Shown piece after piece: positions 44,701 through 59,700 of a stretch of DNA of 64,000 nt. How positions within the stretch are numbered: position 1 is the stretch's first letter; every line of letters starts with the position of its first letter. Under the pieces are notes generated by a model that did no database searches, had not been told where the DNA came from, and saw only the letters and a program-made list of their open reading frames with translations. The translations under genes and the position numbers were made by a program. The stretch is taken from the NCBI RefSeq assembly GCF_035083965.1, contig NC_089724.1:18990974-19054973 (forward strand), given 5' to 3'. Origin of the DNA: Branchiostoma lanceolatum. Its lineage: Eukaryota > Chordata > Leptocardii > Amphioxiformes > Branchiostomatidae.

Positions 44701-47700
44701 AGGTTACATCTCACATGCTGTCACACTTATGCTAATGTAGAACAGCATGAACCTCTTCAGGGCGACCCTCTCCTGGCTGGTTGGCTGTCTTGTTAATGTC
44801 CTCCTCCTCCAAAATGAATAATGCCTGAATCACACAGTCCACACAGCAAGAGAACTATGCACCAATTGCATGGCAGACATAACATGCATGTTTGGGCATG
44901 ACAGCAGAAGACATAAAAAGAGGTGTTGACTAGGTTTTTGTTGATGCTGACATTATTTAGTCATACCATGCATTGGCAGCTCATTCATCTATGCTATGGG
45001 TCTAATTACAATCAATGGCTTGATCTTCATACAGTATCCACAGCTATGTGCAATATGGGCTGGGAAGACTTGTGTACTTCATTGTTACAATGTATTAGAA
45101 GCAATCTGAAAGTTCTAACCAAAAAGTTAATGCCTTACTTCACAGCTGGTGTGTTACGCCGAAGGGCGGTTATACCGGCTATATAGATACAGATACTTTA
45201 TGTTCATCATCCATTCAAAACATCATAATTTCAAAATCATTCATTCATTCATTCATTCAGGTCAGCACAGCCATATGTAGCACCCTTTAAAAAGCCATTT
45301 TTAAAAACTGGTTGGGTCACAGTTGTTAAAGGTTAGGCTTAAGTTTATTCAAAGCCAAATTTTCTACCTCTTCCACAGGTAGTACATCGGGAGGGGGGTT
45401 GGCAACATCTTCAGAACATGTGTGAGAGGGAGGAGGAATGCTACTGGCATCTCCAATGTCTGAGTCCTTATTGGCTGAGGTTGTATTCTGAATAAACCAA
45501 TCAGCACACACAGAGCAGTTAGCTCAGCATGTAGTCTTTGGATATGTACATCCTGGTATCAGTATGATACAAGCTGTTCTGTTGAGTGCAGTGTAAAAAT
45601 TATTGACGACATAAATATCTTAACACAATATCATGGAGGTAAAGACATAGTAGTAGTGCAGTTTGAACTGTGTTTTTCAGTACCAGTAGTTGACATGAGC
45701 CTCTGCACCATCATACAGAGGGGGCAAGTTTAACAGAAAACAACTCCCGGTAACACAGATAAACGAAACAAAACTTAGACAGGGACAAAATAAACAAGGA
45801 CTGATACACCGATTTAAAAAAAAAGACAAAACATGAAAGACAGACTTAAAGAATAACTGTCTTTCTGTTAAGACAGTTAAACAAAAAGGGACTACTTCTA
45901 TTACACTACCTCCAGAGAAGGAAGAGGGCTGCATGTCAGGAGGTCAACAGGGAAGTCTTTGGGACTCTCAGTGTCCTGTGGCAGTGGCAGCAAGGAGAAA
46001 ATGCAGCACAATCAATTCCTAATCAATCTTGCAGAATAACCAATACCAATTTGCAGGAACACTCCTTTGAGCTTGCATCCCATTTTTAAATGCCTTCTAG
46101 AACATTACAAGCCTTTCCATTTTTTTCTCTCTCTCAAGGACGTATTTTTCACAAAACCTACCTTGATGAAGAACATCATGAATTAATATATTAAAACACA
46201 ATTTAACCTAGAATCATTTTTTGTAAACCCTATAGACAACTGTCAAAATCTAATCTCGACTAAACTTTGCAATTATGTAAAAATGATTTTAAGAAAATAC
46301 ACATTGTTAATCTTGCCAACTGCATGTAAGTTCTTATATTTGCGAGAACAATTAATCAATATTCAAAGAATCAGTATTGTAAGGACTACAGGTTAGACAA
46401 TGTTGTTTGTTGTTTTGTTATCACAGAATGAAGCATTTAGTAACTGAAGTCATATTGTGAGGTTACATTTAAGCATACTTCCCATGTAGGAATGTCTGAC
46501 AAATCCCAATGTTAAAGCATACATGACAAGCACACAAAACATACACACACACACAAGCAAACAGACTGACATAGTTCAAGTGCTGAACTAAGGTGACTAC
46601 AATGGGAGGTATGAATGATCATGGGACTATGTAAGCCATTACATGCACATGCAGACATGTTGGCAACATGGCTACCTCGTCCGAGCCAAAGTCAGGGTCC
46701 ATCCACATGAGCTTGTACGTGTCGCCCGTGGGAGGCGTCCACATCCCCTCCTCATAGGAATCATCGTCAGCGGGACCTGGGCTGTCCCGGACCCGCATGT
46801 GATCCTGATTCCCAGGAGGGGAGGCACGACCAGAAGGACGGGCAGACAGGAGAGAGAGAACACACACAGAAGAGAGCAGGACAAAGTTTAGTATGATCCT
46901 GCCAATGGAACATTTACCCTTCTTATGTATGACCTTTATGACTTATATGAGAGGTACCAAGGTACGGTGAATCTACCTTATCAACAGAGATGTTGTATTA
47001 TTGGCATGTTAACTGTGAAGAGGAGGAGAGGACAGGGACAGCTGCATGTGTGCAGTGTTATTCAATATTGAAAGACAATGGTGTGTCAATTGAAATAGAG
47101 TCAGAGACCATCCATGCAAATCAAGCATGGGACATGCTTAGATGACAAGCTGTTAATTTTGTACAGTATCATTTTCAGTAAGCCTCATTGGAATAAAACT
47201 GAGTAACAACCCCTGAGGAACCCTCTTTGCAAAAACACTTACCAGCATAGAAACCAGCTTCATCTGCTGTGGGTCATGTTTGACATCTCAAGGTCGCAGA
47301 TGTCAACATGAAGGAGATGTCAAGGTGCCATAAACAAAAGTTCCACAGCTAAAATGTGACAATGTCAGTGCAAACCATTCTGGGAGAACTAGGTACAAGC
47401 CAATGATTATGCTCCTTCCAAAGTAACTTTATCTCGCATTTTAGCTGTAGGACCTATGTTTGGCAAGCCTGTGCAAGATAAAGTTGTGTTTCCGTACCTC
47501 TTCTGTTGATGTGGAATCAATGTCCATGGCTTCTGGAGATTCTTCCTTCTTTCTGCTGGACTCCTTTTGTCAGGGAGGAAAGGGGAAGGTTTCAGATGCA
47601 TGAAGGGAAGGGCTCCAGGTAAGGTAAATATGGCGAGGTTCATACTGTGTGCTCAGGCAAGGGCACCATATGGAACTGTAGGTGGTATCTATTTGAGGAC

Positions 47701-50700
47701 TTTCCCTGACTCAATTGTTCAACTTAAGATTTCCAATTTAGGGATGAAAACCAAAACCAAAAGTTACAGCAGTCTAACAAGTACTTATTCAGGATCTCAC
47801 ATGCGCAAGTATCGTAGTTCCCACTACAGCATCCCTCAACATCTGAAGCCTCAACATAAACAGATACCCCCAGACGTTTTACACTGGGGGATGCATATTT
47901 AGATATCAAATAATGGTTCTGGTACCTCTTGCACTGCGATTGCAGGACTGAAGGTGAGGAGTTTGTCCACCCCCTTCCCCAGGCCTGGAGACTCTGGCTT
48001 GGCGGACACTTGTTCTGCCAGCTTACGGGCTGCTGGGTGTTTGGGCTTCGGCTCTGCCCTCTGGTTGGGAGGGGTGCTCATCTGGAGTAGGTCACTATGG
48101 GTAGGGAGGTAAGTAAGAGGGAGTTCATTAAAGGTATATTACTTGTGTTTGTCTGTCATGGATTGTTACAGAGAAAGACAGTTGTATTAACGTTAACTTA
48201 CGTGTAGATTAAAGACACAAACTGTGTGTATATATGTCAAGCAATCCCCAAAATCACAACATTCAACCAGGTGTTTCAGTTTAAAAAGTAAAGAAGTTTG
48301 ACCAAATCAACATGACTGTCATTGCCTTATTTCAAACAATGTTTCACATGTATGACTGTACTCAATATATCTATCTTCAAAGGAAGCAAAGTAGACTCCA
48401 TTACAATTTTACAGCACTGCAACCACTTTTTAAGATTCTTTAAGAAAAAAATTGTGATTCTCACTTTTCTTCTTCTTCATTCTCGATTGCAGGGAGAAGG
48501 CCCTTTTGCTTGGCTGGAGAGTAACAACATGTATGATTTAAGTTCTTTATTCAAGTAATTATCTTGGTGTAGATTTTCACAGGAGTTAAGGCTAAAACAT
48601 CAGTGCACTTATAGGGTGGCAAAGCTGTGTGTTGAGAAGTAATTAATAGACGTGATGATAAAGTATGGTAAATTTAAGAGGGTGTTGCAAACTTTGATTG
48701 ACAGTACAGGGAGGTTGACAGACAGGTGCAGGTGTTGTAGTTACACACAGAATCACCTGAATAGGGGGCGATTATGGCAATGCGACTGACGTTTGACACA
48801 TCGCAACAACCACTATCATCCGTGTAGGCATCCATACATGTAGGTTGTTTCTTTTCTAAGGATTGCAACAGAAAAAAAGCAAAGCACTTTGAACGCAGAA
48901 AATAAAGAAAAATAAGAGAGCATTTGAGATGTTTACGCAAAGGGTTTGAAATGTAACCAAATATCTTCAATATCAAAGAGATTTCACAATAACTCACTAG
49001 TAGCAAAGGTCCATGACCCAAATACATTTGCACTAATGGTTCTAGAACTACTGTTGATATAAACTGTTTGGGCATCAGAACAACAATGTAAAACACGTCA
49101 GAGGGTTGCATCAGCTATCCTTGCTTTGTTCCCAGTTTTAGATGTAATTTGTAAGTAGTCTAGTAACTGTTCTGGTTGTACCAATGAGGTTTATCTTCTT
49201 GATCTACTCTTTATTTCAGCTCTTGTGTCATCCTTCCTTTTCAGGGAAAAAGTAAAACAAAGAGTACCCAGTAACACAAGGTTTGTTTGTTAGCTGAGTC
49301 ATGGTTGGATCCAAGGCAAATGGTACAGTTAATACAAATAGTCATGGAAGAAATTCCTGAGATACTTATCTCTCGATTTCAAAAAGGAATGGATACAAAC
49401 AACTAGGTCTTACACAGACCAACATATCATAGCTCTTCTTTAGGCCTTACATACAGGGTACTGGTTCAAACAATATTCTAAGAACAGCTGTTTTGGAAAC
49501 AATCAGAGTATATACATGTACATGTACCTACCCTTTTTTGCCCCATCCAAGGTTCCACTACTACTAAATGTCTTTGAATGTGTCTCAACTTTAGACTCTG
49601 TACTGCCACTGTCACCATTACTAAGTTCTTCAGTCGTCTCTTTCTTTCCCCATCCTAGCCAGGAAAACAGCCGTTTCATCCTGTCCTAACACTGCCACTT
49701 CTAGTCTGCTACTTTCCACACGTTTAACAAGAACTATGGGTGTGTCAAATTTGGGGACACCTTGACATGCTCTAGTGCCTGAGGTAAGATCAGAGTGTCC
49801 CACTGAACCAGTTGGGTGGGTGTAGGCTAGGGAGGGTAAAAACAGTCCGTTTATCACCAAGGGATGTAATTGTCTCGGAGAATAATCATCCTTTACCTAC
49901 ACCAAAGCCAGCCATAAAGTTGGAGCAAAAGGCAAGGTGAATGGATTATAAGCTACCTCAGTGAAAATTTCCATTCAAACAGCTTCCAGCCATACCCCCC
50001 ACCCTAAAGCTAATGTTTTGAACCACCATATGTAAAACAATACAAGTCTTCCCCCAGGCTAAGAGTAGTAGTAGTAGTGTGACAGGTATGTGATTTCTAA
50101 ATTCTACTTCCTGGGTGTTGTGGAAAAGGGTGTGTTCCAGGAATTCCTAGGTCATGTGCTACCATGGCAACAGCAGGTCAAGTGAGAAAGACCTCAATTG
50201 CAAAGGCTGCCTATGTTGACCTACATATCTAACTGTCAAGTCATGAAAATGATAGTTATCTACCTACCTGGCTTAGATAACTACAGTTATCCAAGCAATC
50301 TATATATTTACTAAGAAGCAAAGAATAGAATTTGACAGGAAATGTGACAGTGGCGTACTCTAAAACACAATTTTGTTCACATGGTCAGCTTTGTTCTCCA
50401 GGTTTGTAATCATAATCCCCATAATTTAAGAACCATAAAAAAACATACATGTAATCACTGAAGTTAACACAATCCATTCAACTAAAAACCCACACTACCA
50501 TTCTTCACTTTGGTATCATGGCTACAAAAAATAACATGGTATCTGTTACACTTACACCAGGCAAGAAGAATGTGAACTTAAAATTTGCCACTTTTACATA
50601 TGTTGACAAATTCTTTAGCTTCTTCTGCATGACAGGAATTCCGTGATGAACCCAGTTTGTACAGTATAATAGCTAGCTATAACCATAACACATGTATGGT

Positions 50701-53700
50701 GTATGTATCATCACAGTGGCTTTATCAATGGAACAGGTGCTCTTTCTATAGCTGAAGAAAGTTGACACTTACCAGGGCTGGCTCCCTTCACTAGGGGGTC
50801 GAATTTCACGTAGAGTGACTGCCGGGCCAACGCTGATTCCTTAAACTGTACCAGGGACAGAAAACAAGGCGTTCCTTGGTAAGTAAACAAGACACAGTGC
50901 TAGGCTAGGGCCATTATTCTCCGCACAAAAAGCATTAGTACAGAGGCTGGCGCGCAAAACAAACATACAGAGAAGCTTATCTCAGGTGTTTGTTACCTGG
51001 GGTCAGGTGGGAATCATGGTAATTAGCAGCTAACAATTATACAGAAAGGTACCTGTTTTAATGGCTGTTTTACATGTATCTGATTTAAAACAAAATAAAA
51101 TGGACATTTTTCCCTTTCTTGTATGAAACAGAACAACTTTGAGTGGTATTCCTGCAGGCCAAATACAGTCCTCAGAAAAGGGGTGATCTTTCCATAACAT
51201 AAATAAACTACAAATCTAGCAGAAAGCTTTCTTTCACACCTTTCAATGTTGTTCATAATTATAGGCTCTGGTGGTTCTGTCCCTTGGCAATAAATTCATG
51301 GGCCCTTGTTCCAAATGAGAAGTAAAGGGTCTAACTACATGTAATCAGGCTACCGGGTAGTGACATGGACACAACATTATTCCTTGATCCACAAAAGTAC
51401 ATAGCCAAAAGGACCAGTGCACATTTCAAAACCTCAATCTGTTACTCTCAATGTCCATTTCTAACTATGTCTCATTTTGTTCTTGTTTGCTGCAGCAATA
51501 CGACATTCATCCACCACTGGGTATAGTGTACCTCATCACTGTCAACCTCACCACCACAAGCTCCCTCTAGCAAAGCTTGGTCAGACTGCAGTTAAGTATG
51601 ACACATGGAAAACAGAACAGGGGAGAAAATAGAGAAGAAAGGAAAGAAATATAACGAGAACGTTTGGTTTCTATTCACATCAAATTAGGCGCAAAGTAAA
51701 AATAATACCTCAGTAAAGATTACAGAAGTTGAAGATGAAAGAAGTAATTGTAAGAACAGGTGTAGTGACCAAATACTAAATCACATAGTCAGTCTTTGTT
51801 CTTATCAATTACAATGACTTCATTGAAACATATCTCTGACAGGGTGTAAATGTGGCTACTCACTGTAGATGCACCATGTTTCTCCAGGAAAGCTACATCA
51901 AAAGATGTAGGGTCAGTGGACGGAGCAAAAACTGGATCATTGACTGAAATAAGGATAAGGATGCCATGAAGTGCTGTACAACTTTAATGCAACAACTAAA
52001 AACTGATAAAACTAAAATGTAAAGTTACAGCAGGTTATTTTCATACTCCAAACAAGTCCTTTGAAGGCAATACATGTACTTCTATCTTCCATTTATGTAA
52101 CAACAACAAAACCCATGTAACGATCTTGTACCTGTCTGACAATACCATTGTTACTGTAAGTCCAAGTTGCTTTTGAACACTGAATACAACTGAATTAGAT
52201 AAACAGCGTACACATTTGAACACGCCTTGTTATGCCTACGAACACAATTCTACACTATCTGAACAAACCTACTTTTGGAGGGTGACTTGAATACTTCATC
52301 GTCCATGTTGGGCTCACCATCCTGAAAACCAGTGTCGTTGGAAGACGAGTTGGGAATGCTGTGGTCTGATTGGCTGTCTATCTCTGCGGGCGGAGGGGAC
52401 ATTTTTTTGCTGTCCCTCTCGGTGGACAAGAACGTCCTCATGGACTCCACATCTGCCTCCGGCTGTCCCAGGAAGGGAAACAAGCAGCAGTTTAACATGT
52501 CTGATTAAACAGGGCACATTTATGTACTGTACATGAGTGCACAGGATGATATACATGGAAGTCAAGAGGATCCTGCTGCGGAAATTTGGTCAACAAACAT
52601 GCTGTTGCTGCTGTTTGTTGTCAATCCAGTAACTTCATACATAGGGGTGACCCACTAAGCAACACAGAGGATCCATGAGAAAAGAAAAGTTATGGTAGTC
52701 TTTAGAATTTGCTGGTAATGATAATCACCATAAGTTGATAATCAAATATATAATTCACAAGGGAGATAATAATCTATATATCCAACTTGATAACCTCCCT
52801 TGTACAGTTGTTGCTTGGTCCCTAACCTACATGGTTTGAATACTGTAAAAGGGATAACGTTCACGGGGATTTAATTTCGTGGTAGGGAGGGAATGGAGTG
52901 TTCGCGGTGGTTTTAAGTTCTTACTTGAAACAAGGGGGTAGGCGGGCAGAAGACAGCACACAAAAATTCACAATGATTTGAATTTGGTTGATGTAAAAAA
53001 AGCAAACATGATAAAACTGCTGCGAACATTTCCCCTTGTACAGTACCGGTGTGTATAGACAGGGAAAGCCAAGCTGTTACCATCCGCCTATTAACCTCAA
53101 AACTGTGTACACGTCTACAGCACTTTTGTTGGTACAACAGACAGCTTACTGGGTAACAGACAGCTTATGAATATTCAGTCAATCCTTGGATCAATATAAA
53201 CCTATCTATTGCCTCCAGTCATGATTTCCAGTAAGGCCAGATACCAGTAGTACAATACATAAAACCACTGCTTATCTTCAAAGTTAAACTCAACAGGCTA
53301 AAATCCAGATATCTGGAGACCATTGTGCTTTTACAGGAAAGATATGTTTGCTGTATAGCAGTCTATTATAGGTTATATTACATGTAGGTCAGATGTCATT
53401 TAAAAAGAAGCTTATCCAAGTGGAATAAAATTATCTATTGTCAGTGATTTATAGACTAAGCCATATTTGTAATACTGGTACATAGATTAAACCTCTGGAA
53501 CATGACAGATACCCACAACGACCATTACTCACCTCTGGTATTCTGTCTTGTTTCACTGCCAGGGAACTTTTGGTCTGTGCCTTTCTGGGAGACTTCATTT
53601 TGCTGGCCCTAGGAAGGATACATTCAAAACATTGGTTCTTATATTGGCTCTTCTTTAGGTTGTTAATACAAGCACCTTGACAACTCTTATACACCAAATG

Positions 53701-56700
53701 GTATGATACATGAACGACAACTGATCCTTTAGATCACCCTCTTCATTTCTGTGTTGTGATTATAACTTGGCCCAAATCATGAAATTGTACACTTACTTTT
53801 TAGCAGGAGATGACTTCTTCGCTGGAGAGCTCTTAGGTGAGTTCTTGTTGGCATTTGCACTGATGTTTTCATCTCTGAGTGGACTTCCCTTCACAGGAGA
53901 ATTAGGAAGTCCCTTTGAAGTCTTGAAGGGGTCGATGTTGTCCAGGTTGTCAAAGTCGATTTGGTAGGAACCAAATGACTTAGGCGGAGATGAGGACACC
54001 TTGGTTTTGGACTCGAAGGGGTTGGTGTTGTCGTCCAGACTGTCCCAGTCAATGCTGTAGGATCCCTTGGGGATGGGAGGGACGTCGTCGGTGTTGTCTG
54101 TGTCTGTCATGGCTGCGTTTTCCTGAGGGGGAGCAAGATCCTGAACCGACGTCTCAGGTTTAGCTTGCACGACGTCTGGTTCACGGCTTGGTGATGAGGA
54201 CTTCTTGTCACTAATCTCTTCCTGTGTCTTAGCAGCAGGTTTGTTTTGGTGATTTTCTTCCCCACTTATGTCACTGGATTGTACTTCCTCCTTTGGTTCA
54301 GTAGCTTTCTCGGGCACTGGAGCTTCCTCTTCTGAACAGATAACTGCCTGGGTTTGGACTTCGGTCACCTCAACACTGTTTGCCTCTACCAGAGGTATGG
54401 GCCCCTGTTCAGTATATTCTGGCACAGGAGTCTGGATCACAACAGGCTCAGCTTCAACTTTAGGGGTGGTTTCTGTGATGACAGGTTGGACTTGTCCTTC
54501 AGACTCAACCACTACTTTCTCTTCAGTGCTTCTCACCTCAGACTTCTCTTCAACCTCCTTTGCAATGTTGTCTGCAACAGCTGATTTGTCTTCTTCCTCC
54601 TTAGCTTTGGTACTTACAGTAGCAGACTCAACTAGAGGTTTTTCTTCAGCAGCCTCAACGAATTCTGTAGTTGGCTTTTCTTCAACGTCAGTGTTGGTTT
54701 CTGCAGCAGCAGAGTTGGCCTGTTCAGACTCTGTGTTTATAACGGGAGATTCGACTGTATCTTCTGACTTGACTTCCTCTTCAGCCTTGACCTCAGCCGT
54801 GTCCACAGGTTCGGCTTCTACAACAGCAGAGTCAACAGAAGCGTTCTCCTTAGGGTTGGCAACTTCAGCTGTTGGTGTGACTTTAATGTCTTCTTCGGTT
54901 GGTGTGACTTCAACAGCTTCTTCGGTTGGTGTGACTTCAACAGCTTCTTCGGTTGGTGTGACTTCAACAGCTTCTTCAGTTGGTGTGACTTCGAAGTCTT
55001 CTTCGGTTTGTGTGACTTCAACGTCTTCTTCAGAACTGGCAACCTTGACAGTTGGCTCAACTTCAGCTTCTTCTGAAGAGCCAGAATCTGCTTGTGTAGG
55101 CTCAAGCTCAAAGTCCTTTTCAGATTTGGTATCCGCAAAAGGTTTGGCCAAAGGTTTTTCTTCTGAGTCGTTAAGTTTTGCAGGTGTTACTCCAACTTCA
55201 GAGCTGGCGACTTCGCTGGTGGAGGTATTATCTGCAACAACCTCCTCTTGCTCAGCGGGAGTTTCCTCCTCAGGTGCAGACTTTTTGATAGTAGGCTGTT
55301 CGACAGCAAGGTCTTGGGCAACAACAGGCTGAGGTATAACAGTCTCCTTGGCTTCAGATTCTTCTTCAACTTCTGGCTTTACTTCCTCAACTGGCTCTGA
55401 GGATTGCTCTTCAGCTTTATCTGGTTCACTCTGTTCTCCCTGTGGCTGGACAATATCAACTTGGGGAGATGGACTGCACTCCTCAACAGCAACAGGGACT
55501 GTAGGTTCTTTTTCAAGAATTTCTGGTGGGATGTCAGGGACAGTAGCTTCTGCTTCTGAGTCTGAAGAGAGCACGGGTGTTTCGAGATCTTCTTCAAGAG
55601 CCTCTGCCTCAAGCTTCTCAAATTCCCTGTCTGAGCCGGAATCTGACTTTGAGACCAGCGGATCAAATTCGAAGAGAAGGTCTTCTTCCTCAGGGGGTGT
55701 GAGAAACTCGTCTCCAGTTGGAGAGACACTTGAGTCCTCGCTAAGGTCCTCTCCCTCAGGCTCCTTGGATGTGTCACTGGCACCTAGAGATGGTTCTGAC
55801 ACAAAGTTGGGGATGGGTCCTTCCTCCTCCAAACTGATGAAGAAAAGTAAGACAGCAGTAAGCCTACTTTATCAGTGAAGGATACAAACAGACATGTATC
55901 TTTCTCCTTTCACCAATACAAGAAGACCCATTCCCAAATATTTCAGAGCATCAGCTAAGCTTGTTAATCTCCTGCAGAAAAGTGATAATATGTTTAACAG
56001 CAGAACAAATCAAAGTTATTTACAGCAGTAAATGAAAGCTTTGTATCCAATAAGCAATACAATGAAATATAAGAGCGGGGTCCCTTTGATTAAGTAATAT
56101 AAACTTAATAATTGCAGAACTAACAATGCCACATTTAACCTGTAATGAGAATACCATGCACCATTGGTTCCACATGCATGCTGAGTTTAACCCTCCCGAG
56201 TCATGGGCTGTTCAGGACATCTAGTCCCAATCAGATTTGACACTACAAGGGTTAAAATCAAGGACTACCCTGGGATCCCCAGTTATCACCAGGTCTATTT
56301 TATCAACAGCAGGATGGGTTTATTTTGTGTTTTATTTGCAGCACTATGTTTCATAAGCCTAGTGTTAGATGCAGAACCCTCTACAGCCTTGGTTTATTCC
56401 ATGATTGTTACAGCTGGCAACTTTGAATGATCTTGATCTAAGTGAGAAGGTAAGTGATTGGTTGCTTTGAAACTTTTCTTTCAAGCTACCATTCTTGAAC
56501 ATTAATGGAGAAGTGGGCTAGATAAGCAACATCCTTTAGTTGCTCATCACTTAACATTCCATAAGGTTCCATTTTGGTTGTTATATAGAAAACTTTCAGA
56601 CAATAACTCTATAACATTCATTCAAAGCTGCCAGCCTTGGTTATGAAGTGACATTCGTAAGTGCCACTCCTGGATGAATCTGACTGCATTGATGACATTA

Positions 56701-59700
56701 ATCCCAGCCACCAAGGTTTTGCCTGTCTTTATTTCTCTATTTATTCCATGCAAGGCAGCCAGTTGATTGCGAAGCTAGGCCTAGGATGAGGTGTCAGCCC
56801 TAGCTATAGACATGTATTCCTACGCTATGTTGATACCTGTATGGCTCAGTACCCTCTCGCGACATTTTGGTATTTTGTATTCCCCTGATGGAGACCAAAG
56901 AAACAAAGACATTACACATAAATTCTGTAGACAAACATGAATCGTTATGCGCACGTACATACATACTTACCAGTTGTCTTTCGCCATGATCATGTACATG
57001 TTTTACATTTAAGGTTTGTAGGATACTTCTCAGTCATAAAACAAATTTGTGAAGGAAACAAGAATCACATGACTTTGAACATTGTTATTTTCTGTGCAAT
57101 CAGACTGGCGACCGTACACCTTTCACGCACCTCCCAATTACACGGCTGGCTGCAGTTCCAAACACATAAAATGACATGCCATTTCTTCTGGCAATATCAG
57201 GCCAAATCAGGTTAGTCGTTGTTTCTTGAACTTCATTAATATCATATTACGACAATATATTGTCAGTGACAGTCAATACTTGAATTCAGAATTTGAAAAT
57301 CATAGCATTTGTTCAGGCTTTTTTTCAATCCAGTCTGTCAAATTTTGTAGATATAGCTGAATAACCTATCAATTTTGTATACAGGTGTAAAAGCCTATTT
57401 TTGCAACTGCATGTCTGATATTTAATTTCTGCCCCAAGGGAATAAAGTAGGCTACAAATGGACAACTGTGGTATGATGCTCCAATTCTTTATGCAAATCA
57501 GCCATCAAGCTGACAAGAGCAATATTGTTGGTGCCATCGACAGATAGGACCTCTAAATAATTCATGATCAGTGATCATGGTTGATGCTAGTATTGGCCAC
57601 GTTTCAAGGATCTATCAGATTCATGTCAGTTTTTCTAAGTAATGTTTAATAATTATCAATATCTGTAGCGCAACAAATGGGTAGTTGTTTTGATTTTTGA
57701 CAAAATCTGTGTTATAGTGTAACTTATACTAACTCGAAAGCTGTCCAAATCTAATTCCTGTTTGTAATGTGCACGACTGTATACACAAACATATACTGAC
57801 AATACAATTGAAAATACAGAAAAAACAAAAAAAGAAAGTCACAAAGAGGACAAAATCAAAACGTGCAAGTCAAAACAGGAACACATTAGAAATAACACAT
57901 CAATACTGAACAGCTTGACAGTAATGACACTGGTGTTTGGCTATGAAGTTTATGAGTCTTTGAGGAGCAGAAATTTAGTGTCAAATATCCACCAGAAAGA
58001 ACAACTCACGTTTTGAAGATGCCGTCTAGTATCTCGTCCAGGAACTCCCTGGCGTACGCGTGGTAGTCCTGGTGGTCCTGCTTGGTCAGGACTTGCACGC
58101 GGTCTACCCAGCGCTCCTCCTCGTCGAGGTAGCGTAGGGCCTGCCACGGATCCAAGGCCGGCTGGCGTCTAGTCGCAGGTTTGCGGGCAGGAGTAATAAA
58201 CTGCACGTGCTGGGAGAGACAAGAGACGCTCCAGTCAGCCAAGAAATTGAACAGCATCATCATATACCTGCACAGGTTATAGCAGGTCCCTGCGTATAAA
58301 TTAGACCAATAAATGAACTGTTCAAACATTCTTTCTTCCTTCCATTGTACACTAGTTTCGGAGCAATTTTTTCAAAGAAAACAATGCTAGTGTGACATTA
58401 AAAAAAGCATTAGCAAAATTTCTTGGTTTGCTGTGTATATACTATCACTGTAAATTTAATGACAGTGTTTTTCTAGCTTGCTTATCTGTAACCAAGGTTC
58501 AGTTATCATATTCTGATAATATGAATTCTACATCTTGAAAGGAAGTTTGATGATACCTTACCTTTACCCACAAGAAACAAAAACTAACATCATCAACTGC
58601 GTACTTGACAAACGACATATCCCACATATCCAGGTCTGTCCCTACTACCTAGATTTTTCAATGCCAGCTTACAAATGCTGACAAAGGGATTGATGTACAT
58701 GTATTTATAAACTGTCATCTCTCCAACATTCTAACAAAATTTTAAAAACTAATCAAGACGGAGATGACATACATAATAAAAAGGATTTATTGCCATCAGC
58801 CCAGCGCCGAGGACAAAGATGAATATGCACGATACTAGGCAAGATTATGGGACAGTAGTGAATGTAGAATCACAGGTATTGATTTTTACACTCTCTCGGC
58901 TCCTGATTCAAAACGAAACAGTTCACTTGCTTTATCACACCAGTATGTGCTGATTCAACAGCACAAAATTATTGAATTTTCTGTAATTATCACTGCGTTT
59001 ACAATATCCATCAGGTAATTACATTTCAATAGTAAAAAATCAGCCAGGATCTATAATTCTTGGCATTTGGTAGAAGGAACGATTGGAAATCTATAATGAT
59101 GTACTGGTAACACAGAGCTATTTTCCAAGGTGTTCATTTGTATTCCCTGTACACATCTGGTGCTTTGATATCTAGGCACTATCCCGTGAGGTTTCCAGTA
59201 CATTTCTTTATTGGGAATCCGTGCATTTAAGGCCAGTGCAATGTATCATTCACTGACTAGAAAAGGGCCCACATGTACATTGCCTTTCTGAGAATAAACT
59301 ACAGTGAGATATCATCTAAGAAGATGAATACTGTAATAGTGGGATTCGTTTGCAAGTTGCTACAAAGAAAAAAAAATATTTCTTGTCACTTCTTCAGTGA
59401 TTATATTGCCTAAGCATATCAGACGTTTAAAATGTTATAAAGTTACATCAAGTTTTAGACCTAGTAGTAGAATACATGAAATAGGATCATGAGATAAGTG
59501 AACTTGGGCTCTATGGTCTCCAGGATGTTTACCTTGGATTCTTTCTCAGCAGGTGATGTAGGTATGTTATCTTTCTGTGAAGGTTTAAGTATTGAGCGGG
59601 TGCCCAGACACTGGGCGGTTAGCACATGTACAGGAGGCTTGGCAGTCTTTTCTGGTTCCTCTAGAACGAAGTTTTCGTCATTCACAGGTGAGAAGAGACT

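Larger units (their letters stand above)
29694..47563 (-). other. TACC: Array of 43 consecutive symmetric (phase 0/0) exons in TACC
   Basis: Exons, 5' to 3': 47498-47563, 46676-46804, 45910-45975, 45368-45487, 44753-44824, 42812-42880, 42560-42625, 42352-42414, 41867-41932, 41469-41519, 41252-41314, 41038-41106, 40741-40797, 39463-39519, 39251-39307, 38084-39070, 37836-37895, 37606-37695, 37158-37244, 36743-36799, 36492-36566, 36300-36371, 36059-36142, 35803-35880, 35425-35493, 35018-35164, 34813-34878, 34556-34621, 34331-34405, 33908-33964, 33398-33466, 33212-33274, 32965-33027, 32767-32829, 32589-32651, 32249-32314, 32062-32118, 31854-31925, 31577-31660, 31301-31396, 30998-31102, 30002-30112, 29694-29762. 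All lengths divide by three, and most exons end GAG or AAG directly before GT. Products are low-complexity, charged and rich in Ser/Thr/Pro/Lys/Glu. Confidence 0.8.

Noticed and set aside
54268..55878. Long plus-strand open frames (354 and 176 codons, Ser/Thr-rich) opposite the TACC acidic exon
   Set aside because: They are antisense shadows: Glu/Val/Thr codons read in reverse give open Ser-rich frames. There are no splice sites or family motifs, and the minus-strand frame carries the SDP motifs.
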